A stretch of 10,500 nucleotides of DNA from an uncultured Acetobacteraceae bacterium (GTDB taxonomy: Bacteria > Pseudomonadota > Alphaproteobacteria > Acetobacterales > Acetobacteraceae): assembly GCA_937930165.1 (NCBI GenBank), contig CALGVL010000285.1, positions 1 to 10,500 on the forward strand, in the 5' to 3' direction. This document shows, piece after piece, positions 6,306-10,500 of the stretch (position 1 is its first letter; each line of letters opens with the position of its first letter). A program made the position numbers and the translations under genes. The notes under the pieces are model-generated. The model was not told where the DNA came from. It made no database searches and saw nothing but the letters and a program-made list of their open reading frames with translations.

Positions 6306-6944
6306 GTGCCCGAACCCACCCGTCTCTTCCTGATCCGCCATGCGCTGGTCGAGCCCTCGGCCCGCGCCACCCTCTACGGCTCCATGGATGTCGCCCTCTG
6401 TGACCTCGCCCTGCGGCAGGAGGCGGCGCTGTATCGCTGGCTGGCCTATCGCCTGCCGCGGCCGGCGCATTGGGTCACCTCCAGTCTCTCCCGCACCCGT
6501 GCCACCGCCGCTGCCATCTTCGCCGCCGGCTACCCGGAGGCGCCGCTGGAGGAGGAGCCGGACCTCGCCGAGCAGCATCTCGGCGAATGGCAGGGCATCA
6601 CGCATGAGGAGCTGACCGAGCGCCTGCGTCACCCGCCGCACCCCTTCTGGCCGCATGGCGCGGAGGAGAAGCCCCCCGGCGGCGAGAGCTTCGCCGAGGT
6701 GCAGGCCCGCGTCGCCCCGGTGATGGAGCGGCTGGTGGAGCAACATCGGGGCGAGGATGTGGTCATCGTCGCGCATGGCGGCTCCATCCGCGCGGCGCTG
6801 GCGCATGCGCTGGGGCTGACGCCGCACCAGGCGCTGGTCTTCTCCATCAAGAATCTCGGCCTGACCCGGCTGGAGAAGCACGGCGCGGACTGGCGTGTGG
6901 CGGCGGTGAACGAGGAACCCTGGACCCCGCCGCAACCGGAATGA
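6306..6944 (+). CDS. Histidine phosphatase superfamily protein (phosphoglycerate mutase-like)
   Basis: A 212-residue cytosolic enzyme of the branch-1 histidine phosphatase fold, which moves phosphate through a phosphohistidine intermediate. The nucleophile motif is LIRHALVE (9-16, H12), with Ala in place of the usual Gly after RH. SSLSRTRATA (59-68) supplies the phosphate-pocket Arg, LGEWQG (92-97) the acid Glu94, and VAHGGSIRA (155-163) the second catalytic His157. YGSMDVAL (24-31) resembles the YxGxxDxxL element of CobC/GpmB-like phosphatases, so alpha-ribazole phosphatase or a general phosphatase are both possible; no cobalamin genes are near. The start is GTG 6306 with only a weak ribosome site. 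It is followed after 86 bp by the SYLF genes. Confidence 0.87.
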   Translation: MPEPTRLFLIRHALVEPSARATLYGSMDVALCDLALRQEAALYRWLAYRLPRPAHWVTSSLSRTRATAAAIFAAGYPEAPLEEEPDLAEQHLGEWQGITHEELTERLRHPPHPFWPHGAEEKPPGGESFAEVQARVAPVMERLVEQHRGEDVVIVAHGGSIRAALAHALGLTPHQALVFSIKNLGLTRLEKHGADWRVAAVNEEPWTPPQPE

Positions 6945-6967
6945 GTGCGGCGCCCGCCCCCTAAGGT

Positions 6968-6995
6968 TTGGACATGTGGTTCCCGAGCCGATAAC
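6968..6995 (+). promoter_or_regulatory. Candidate sigma70-type promoter for the SYLF gene pair
   Basis: TTGGAC (6968-6973) and GATAAC (6990-6995) are separated by 16 bp, with the -10 box 35 bp before ATG 7031. They stand out as the AT-richest stretch of the neighbourhood. The -10 box sits between the arms of an inverted repeat. No transcription start can be seen directly. Confidence 0.4.
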
Positions 6996-7004
6996 CTCTC
7001 GGGA
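6981..7004. repeat. Inverted repeat flanking the candidate -10 box
   Basis: TCCCGAG (6981-6987) and CTCGGGA (6998-7004) form a perfect 7-bp inverted repeat with a 10-bp spacer, 26 bp before the first SYLF start. No T-run follows, so an operator is more likely than a terminator of the preceding phosphatase gene. Confidence 0.45.
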
Positions 7005-7030
7005 CTTCCGAGGGTTGGCGGGGGGGCTTC

Positions 7031-7813
7031 ATGCGCCGTCTCATAGTTCTGGGCCTTGTCCTGACCGTGCTGGCCGGCTGCGCCGGCGGCGCACCGCGCG
7101 CGGGGGAGGAACAGGGCCTGGTGGACCGCGCCACCCTCACCGTGCAGGAGATGCTGGGCCAGGGGAATGACCGGCTGAATGCCGCCAGCCTGCTGCGCCG
7201 CGCCCGCGCCGTCCTGGTCTGCCCGCGCATCTTCCGCGCCGGCTTCTTCTTCGGCGCCGAGGGCGGCGGCTGCGTGCTGGTGGCGCGGGATGCCGCCGGC
7301 TCCTGGTCCTCGCCGGCCTTCTACTCCCTCGGCACCGGCAGTTTCGGCCTGCAGGCGGGCATTCAGGACCTCGAGATCATGATGATGATCATGAACGACA
7401 AGGCGCTGAATGCCATCATGGACAGCCAGTTCAAATTCGGCGCCGATGCCTCCATCGCCGTCGCCACCCTCGGCGGCTCGGTCGAGGGTGCGACGACGGC
7501 GGCGGTAGGCGCCGACATCGTGGCCTTCGCCCGGGCACGCGGCCTCTATGCCGGGCTGACGCTGGAAGGCTCGCTGCTCTCCTACCGCAGCGCCTGGAAC
7601 CGCGCCTATTACGGGCAGGAGATCGGGCCGCGGCAGATCGTGATCGGGATGCAGGTGCACAATCCGGGCGCCGACCCGCTGCGTGCGGTGCTGATGCGCT
7701 TCGGCAGCCCCGGCGGCGGTGCCGCGCCGATGGCGGCGCCATCCGGCGTCACGCCGATGCAGGCCGCGCCTTCCGGCACGGTGGAGCGCACGCAACTGCC
7801 GCCGATGCGCTGA
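7031..7813 (+). CDS. SYLF-domain (Ysc84-like) lipoprotein
   Basis: A 260-residue predicted lipoprotein. A short basic N terminus and hydrophobic core lead to the lipobox LAGC (14-17), with C17 the lipidation site. The SYLF fold, lipid-binding where studied, covers about 26-225: ARAVLVCPRIFRAGFFFG (58-75), GGGCVLVARDAAGSWSSPAF (78-97), MDSQFKFGADASIAV (130-144), TTAAVGADIVAFARARGLYA (155-174), LEGSLLSYR (178-186) and AYYG (192-195). C64 and C81 are conserved in the neighbour copy and may pair in the periplasm. The tail (226-260) is Pro/Ala/Gly-rich and ends in QLPPMR. It is followed after 16 bp by its paralogue, so the two are almost surely co-transcribed. D131 is not followed by a known export-avoidance signal; C18 is Ala, so outer-membrane sorting is expected (inference). 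Confidence 0.9.
   Translation: MRRLIVLGLVLTVLAGCAGGAPRAGEEQGLVDRATLTVQEMLGQGNDRLNAASLLRRARAVLVCPRIFRAGFFFGAEGGGCVLVARDAAGSWSSPAFYSLGTGSFGLQAGIQDLEIMMMIMNDKALNAIMDSQFKFGADASIAVATLGGSVEGATTAAVGADIVAFARARGLYAGLTLEGSLLSYRSAWNRAYYGQEIGPRQIVIGMQVHNPGADPLRAVLMRFGSPGGGAAPMAAPSGVTPMQAAPSGTVERTQLPPMR
7628..7683 (+). repeat. 56-bp block repeated exactly in the second SYLF gene
   Basis: This block is identical base for base to 8442-8497, at an offset of 814 bp. It codes for the segment from GPRQIVIG through HNPGADPLR. A second block (7416-7464) matches 8230-8278 with one difference. Flanking codons differ freely, so the identity is local. Confidence 0.8.
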
Positions 7814-7816
7814 ACC

Positions 7817-7822
7817 GAGGAG
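7817..7822 (+). promoter_or_regulatory. Ribosome binding site of the second SYLF gene
   Basis: GAGGAG lies 7 bp before ATG 7830. It decides this start, which opens directly into a signal peptide, over a longer in-frame extension that overlaps the upstream gene. Confidence 0.7.
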
Positions 7823-7829
7823 AGCACCG

Positions 7830-8663
7830 ATGCCCCGCATGCTGCCACTGCTGCTGGCCCTTGCCGCCGCGCTCGGCCTCGCCGCCCCGGCCCGCGCCCA
7901 GGTGACGCCCGAGACCGCCCAGGGGCTGGTGGACCGCGCCACGCTCTCCGTCCAGGAATTGCTGGGGGAGGGCGATTCCGGCGCGCGGGAGGACGGCATC
8001 CGCATGCTGCGCCGCGCCCGCGCCGTCATGCTCTGCCCCCGCGTCTTCCGCGCCGGCTTCATCTTCGCGGCGGAGGGCGGCGACTGCGTGCTGGTGGCGC
8101 GGGATGCCGCGGGCTCCTGGTCCTCCCCGGCCTTCTACGGCCTGGCCTCGGGCAGCATCGGCTTCCAGATCGGCGTGCAGGACATGCAGGTGATGATGCT
8201 GATCCTGACCGAGCGGGGGCTCGGCGCCGTCATGGACAGCCAGTTCAAATTCGGTGCCGATGCCTCCATCGCCGTCGCTACCATCGGTGCAGGCATCGAG
8301 GGATCGACCACCGCCGCCGTGGGCGCCGATATCGTGGCAGTGGCCAGGTCGCGCGGGCTCTTCGCCGGCATCGCGCTGGAAGGCTCCCTGCTGTCCAGCC
8401 GCAGCGAGTGGAACCGTGCCTATTATGGCCAGGATGTCGGACCGCGGCAGATCGTGATCGGGATGCAGGTGCACAATCCGGGCGCCGACCCGCTGCGCGC
8501 GGCACTGATGCGCTTTGATGGCAACAGGCCGACGGCCATGGCCCCGGCCGCGCCGCCGCCCGAGACCGCGCCGGCCATGGGCATGGGCGGCTATCCCGCG
8601 CAGGCCGCGCCGGCGGGTGCGGTGGAGAGCGCGCCGCTGCCCCCGATCGCCGGGGGGCGGTAG
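7830..8663 (+). CDS. SYLF-domain (Ysc84-like) secreted protein
   Basis: A 277-residue paralogue of the upstream lipoprotein, but with an ordinary Sec signal peptide: hydrophobic core 4-19 and probable cleavage after ARA (21-23), before Q24. No lipobox Cys is present, so it should be soluble in the periplasm or exported. The SYLF domain covers about 30-230 with the same blocks: ARAVMLCPRVFRAGFIF (63-79), GGDCVLVARDAAGSWSSPAF (83-102), MDSQFKFGADASIAV (135-149), TTAAVGADIVAVARSRGLFA (160-179) and AYYGQDVGPRQIVIGMQVHN (197-216). C69 and C86 match the Cys pair of the first copy. The tail (231-277) is Pro/Ala/Met-rich and ends PLPPIAGGR, similar in style to the first copy's QLPPMR. Two DNA blocks are nearly identical to the upstream gene, so the pair arose by tandem duplication. 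A GC-rich hairpin follows the stop. Confidence 0.9.
   Translation: MPRMLPLLLALAAALGLAAPARAQVTPETAQGLVDRATLSVQELLGEGDSGAREDGIRMLRRARAVMLCPRVFRAGFIFAAEGGDCVLVARDAAGSWSSPAFYGLASGSIGFQIGVQDMQVMMLILTERGLGAVMDSQFKFGADASIAVATIGAGIEGSTTAAVGADIVAVARSRGLFAGIALEGSLLSSRSEWNRAYYGQDVGPRQIVIGMQVHNPGADPLRAALMRFDGNRPTAMAPAAPPPETAPAMGMGGYPAQAAPAGAVESAPLPPIAGGR
8442..8497 (+). repeat. 56-bp block, second copy
   Basis: Exact partner of 7628-7683 in the paralogous SYLF gene. Confidence 0.8.
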
Positions 8664-8668
8664 CCTGC

Positions 8669-8687
8669 GCCCGCCCTGACGGCGGGC
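8669..8687 (+). terminator. GC-rich hairpin after the SYLF pair, possible terminator
   Basis: GCCCGCC (8669-8675) and GGCGGGC (8681-8687) form a perfect 7-bp stem with a 5-nt loop, starting 6 bp after the TAG of the second SYLF gene. No T-run follows, so it is not a classical intrinsic terminator. It may slow polymerase, protect the 3' end or work with Rho. Confidence 0.4.
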
Positions 8688-8773
8688 AGGGCGATGCGGG
8701 TCCGGTCGCCGCAACGGGCGGATGGCGCGGCCGGGAGGGCTGCGTCATGCTGCCGCCGGCTTCGGGAAGGGCG

Positions 8774-8780
8774 AAGGAGG
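8774..8780 (+). promoter_or_regulatory. Strong ribosome binding site of the small secreted protein
   Basis: AAGGAGG lies 5 bp before ATG 8786. It is the best Shine-Dalgarno in the window and settles the start so that the product begins with a signal peptide. Confidence 0.75.
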
Positions 8781-8785
8781 TCCGC

Positions 8786-8995
8786 ATGCGTTTCGTGGTG
8801 CCAGCGCTCCTGCTGGGCATCGCCGTGGCGGGCATGGCTGCCGCGCCGCCACCACCGGCGCCCGGCACCCTGACGGGCAAGGAGCGCATGCGCGGCAAGG
8901 CGTTCGACGAGCAGCGCGTGGATGACTGCAAGGTGCCGCCCGAACGCCGGACCCGCCCGCGCCCGACCGTTTGTCCAGAGAAGCCGGAACGCTGA
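8786..8995 (+). CDS. Small secreted two-cysteine protein, function unknown
   Basis: A 69-residue protein. Residues 1-20 form a Sec signal peptide (MRFVVPALLLGIAVAGMAAA), probably cleaved around A19-A20 before the PPPP run. The mature part of about 49 residues is basic: LTGKERMRGKAFDEQRVDDC (29-48), then PPERRTRPRPTVC (51-63). C48 and C63 could form a disulfide in the periplasm. The pattern GKE...DEQRxDxCxVP...RPxxC looks like a short conserved hypothetical family of alphaproteobacteria; I recognise the style but no function. ATG 8786 is supported by AAGGAGG (8774-8780), 5 bp upstream, over an earlier in-frame ATG at 8747. It lies 63 bp before the YcgN-like gene on the same strand. Confidence 0.75.
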   Translation: MRFVVPALLLGIAVAGMAAAPPPPAPGTLTGKERMRGKAFDEQRVDDCKVPPERRTRPRPTVCPEKPER

Positions 8996-9031
8996 CGGAA
9001 GCGGGCCTGATGCGACCCCGGCCTTGCCCTC

Positions 9032-9063
9032 GGCACCGGCGGGGGCCAGTTTCCGCCGGTGCC
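9032..9063. promoter_or_regulatory. 11-bp perfect inverted repeat covering the GTG start of the YcgN-like gene
   Basis: GGCACCGGCGG (9032-9042) and CCGCCGGTGCC (9053-9063) are exact reverse complements with a 10-nt spacer. In RNA two G-U pairs could extend the stem to 13 bp with a 6-nt loop. The GTG at 9059-9061 lies in the right arm, and the only purine-rich upstream stretch (GGCGGGGG, 9038-9045) lies in the left arm and loop. The hairpin would hide the start; as DNA it could be an operator. Confidence 0.55.
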
Positions 9064-9604
9064 CGACACCCCGCCCTTCTGGAAGACCAAGACCCTTGGC
9101 GAGATGACCCGCGCCGAGTGGGAATCCCTCTGCGACGGCTGCGGCCGCTGCTGCCTGCACAAATTGCGGGACGAGGACACCAATGAGGTCGTCTTCACCA
9201 ATGTCGCCTGCCGGCTGCTGAACATCCCCTCCTGCCGCTGCGCCGACTACGAGAACCGCCGCAAATGGGTGCCGGATTGCGTGAAGCTGACGCCGGCGAA
9301 GCTGAAGAAGATCGACTGGCTGCCGCCGACCTGCGCCTACCGCCTGCTGGCCGAGGGCAAGGATCTGATGTGGTGGCACCCGCTCGTCTCCGGCGATCCG
9401 GAGACGGTACACAAGGCCGGCGTCTCCGTCCGAGGCCGGGCGATCCGGGAGCGCGATGCCGGCCCGCTGGAGGACCATACGGTGCGCTGGCCCGGCCAGG
9501 TGCCGCGCCGCGCCGCCGGCGCTCCGCCGGAGCGGAGGACGGTTGACGCCGCCCGCCCGCCGCGCCACGAACAACCCGTACCGGCTGCGAAGGAAGGAAG
9601 ATGA
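9059..9604 (+). CDS. ycgN: YcgN/UPF0260 family cysteine-cluster protein
   Basis: A 181-residue cytosolic protein of the YcgN family (CxxCxxCC-type cluster), whose function is unknown; metal or Fe-S binding is the usual guess. The N terminus PFWKTKTLGEMTRAEWESL (6-24) leads into C25, C28, C31 and C32 (CDGCGRCC), followed by LHKLRDEDTNEVVFTNVACR. Further Cys are C51, C59, C61, C74 (VPDCVKLT) and C92 (LPPTCAYRLLAEGKDLMWWHP). All match the E. coli YcgN layout. GTG 9059 is chosen because the conserved PFW...K segment begins at once and no in-frame start lies upstream before a stop at 9008; ATG 9104 would cut conserved sequence. The protein exceeds E. coli YcgN by about 28 residues owing to a Pro/Arg/Ala-rich tail (after WPGQVPRR, about 155 on), whose DNA contains a tight inverted repeat (9520-9534). 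It overlaps the aldolase gene as ATGA. Confidence 0.92.
   Translation: MPDTPPFWKTKTLGEMTRAEWESLCDGCGRCCLHKLRDEDTNEVVFTNVACRLLNIPSCRCADYENRRKWVPDCVKLTPAKLKKIDWLPPTCAYRLLAEGKDLMWWHPLVSGDPETVHKAGVSVRGRAIRERDAGPLEDHTVRWPGQVPRRAAGAPPERRTVDAARPPRHEQPVPAAKEGR
9520..9534. repeat. 15-bp near-perfect palindrome inside the ycgN tail
   Basis: CGCTCCG and CGGAGCG are separated by one C, within the low-complexity 3' extension of the YcgN-like gene and 67 bp before the aldolase start. It may be a by-product of Pro/Ala/Arg codons or an element affecting translation of the downstream gene. Confidence 0.35.
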
Positions 9605-10500
9605 AGGACGCCCTGTTCGGCGGCATCAATGCCGCGGTGCTGACGGCCATGCGGCCGGATCTCTCGCCGGACCTCGACCGCATGGCGGCGCATTGCAAGT
9701 GGCTGCTGGCGAATGGCTGCAACGGCCTCGGCATCCTGGGCACGACCGGGGAGGCCAACAGCTTCGGCCTGCATGAGCGCAAGGCGATCCTGGAAGGGCT
9801 GATCGCCCGCGGCGTGCCGGCCGGGGTGATGATGCCGGGCACCGGCTGCGCCTCCCTGACCGATACGGTGGAGCTGACGCAGCACGCGAAGGCGCAGGGC
9901 TGCCGTGGCGTGCTGGTGCTGCCGCCCTTCTACTACAAGAACCCGAGCGATGACGGGCTCTTCGCCTATTTCTCCGAGGTGGTGAACCGCGTCGGCGGCG
10001 GGATCAGGATCTATCTGTACCACTTCCCGCAGCAGTCGGCCGTGCCCTTCAGCCTCTCCCTGATCGGGCGGCTGCTGCAGGCCTTCCCCGGCACCATCAA
10101 GGGCGTGAAGGACAGCAGCGGCGACTACGCCAACATGAAGGCGATGATCGACGCCTTCGCCAAGGACGGGTTCGAGGTCTATTCCGGCTCGGACGAATTC
10201 GTGCAGCGCATCCTGGCCGATGGCGGCGCCGGCTGCATCACCGCGGCGAGCAACGCCAACAGCCACTGGGGCGGCATCGTCTATGCGAAGCGGACGGGGC
10301 CGGAGGCGGATGCGGCGCAGGCCATGCTGACCGCCACCCGCAAGGCCGCGACCAGCGTGCCGCTGATCCCCGGCCTGCGCGAGATCATCGCCCGCAGCAC
10401 TGGCGATGATGCCTGGCGCATCATCCGGCCGCCGCACCTGCCACTCAGCAAGGAGGAAGGCGACAAGGTCTGGGCCGCCTGGCAGGCTGCCGGTGAGATC
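9601..10500 (+). CDS. DHDPS/N-acetylneuraminate lyase family aldolase, 3' end cut by the window
   Basis: 300 residues are visible with no stop before the right edge; the family is usually 290-310 long, so only the last residues are missing. It is a TIM-barrel class I aldolase or synthase using a Schiff-base Lys and usually acting on pyruvate. Features are GTTGEANSF (47-55, pyruvate-binding Thr pair), Tyr140 in IYLYHFPQQ (137-145) as the catalytic Tyr, K170 in GVKDSSGD (168-175) as the Schiff-base Lys, and YSGSDEF (194-200). The DapA Arg that binds aspartate semialdehyde (NVPSRTG in E. coli) is absent (HFPQQSA here). A true lysine-pathway DapA is therefore unlikely; a sugar-acid aldolase or lyase is more probable. 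AAGGAAGG (9590-9597) precedes ATG 9601. It overlaps the ycgN-like stop by 4 bp, so translation is likely coupled. Confidence 0.9.
   Translation, partial: MKDALFGGINAAVLTAMRPDLSPDLDRMAAHCKWLLANGCNGLGILGTTGEANSFGLHERKAILEGLIARGVPAGVMMPGTGCASLTDTVELTQHAKAQGCRGVLVLPPFYYKNPSDDGLFAYFSEVVNRVGGGIRIYLYHFPQQSAVPFSLSLIGRLLQAFPGTIKGVKDSSGDYANMKAMIDAFAKDGFEVYSGSDEFVQRILADGGAGCITAASNANSHWGGIVYAKRTGPEADAAQAMLTATRKAATSVPLIPGLREIIARSTGDDAWRIIRPPHLPLSKEEGDKVWAAWQAAGEI

Noticed and set aside
6188..6370. Longer DUF1127 product starting at 6370
   Set aside because: It would overlap the divergent histidine phosphatase start and lacks family similarity; GGAGGA at the right distance supports ATG 6187.
7031..8663. 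SYLF pair as a mobile or phage-related repeat
   Set aside because: The repeat is confined to two intact, in-frame coding regions with no flanking direct repeats, integrase or transposase; simple tandem duplication explains it.
8747..8785. Earlier start (ATG 8747) for the small secreted protein
   Set aside because: It would put 13 charged or polar residues before the signal peptide, and the strong AAGGAGG favours ATG 8786.
1..10500. Defence island, toxin-antitoxin, CRISPR or biosynthetic cluster
   Set aside because: I looked for nuclease, helicase, reverse transcriptase, toxin-antitoxin-like small pairs, regular repeats and synthase domains and found none; the genes are housekeeping, envelope or signalling types.

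Overview
The window is uniformly GC-rich, with strong G/C preference at third codon positions. It carries a DUF1127 protein, a YcgN-type cysteine-cluster protein, an RfaE1/HldE-type heptose kinase and paired SYLF proteins. This fits an alphaproteobacterium, and an Acetobacteraceae (Roseomonas-like) member is my best guess, inferred from composition and gene content only. I see no tRNA, rRNA, CRISPR array, insertion sequence or phage gene. Gaps between genes are short (none above 180 bp), so this looks like ordinary, densely packed chromosome.

Left part (1-1850, minus strand): a PPP-family metallophosphatase, then, 176 bp further in the direction of transcription, the kinase domain of an ADP-heptose biosynthesis enzyme (LPS inner core) that runs off the left edge.

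Centre-left (1904-5956, plus strand): two adjacent paralogous proteins that look like strongly degenerate GGDEF-EAL proteins overlap by 4 bp. After 104 bp comes an ABC-2 type exporter made of an ATPase and a permease, again overlapping by 4 bp. The permease converges with a small minus-strand DUF1127 gene, with only 6 bp between them.

Centre-right (6306-8663, plus strand): a histidine-phosphatase-superfamily enzyme, divergent from DUF1127 across a 118-bp gap that holds a perfect 9-bp inverted repeat. It is followed by a tandem pair of SYLF (Ysc84-like) proteins. One SYLF protein is a predicted lipoprotein and the other has an ordinary Sec signal peptide. A plausible sigma70-type promoter with an inverted repeat around its -10 box precedes the pair, and a GC-rich hairpin follows it.

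Right part (8786-10500, plus strand): a small secreted two-cysteine protein, a YcgN/UPF0260 protein whose GTG start lies inside an 11-bp perfect inverted repeat, and a DHDPS/NAL-family aldolase overlapping it by 4 bp and cut by the right edge.

The most unusual items are the tandem catalytically degenerate GGDEF-EAL-like pair, the start-codon hairpin of the ycgN-like gene, and the duplicated SYLF genes with different export signals. No obviously new defence or mobile system is visible.
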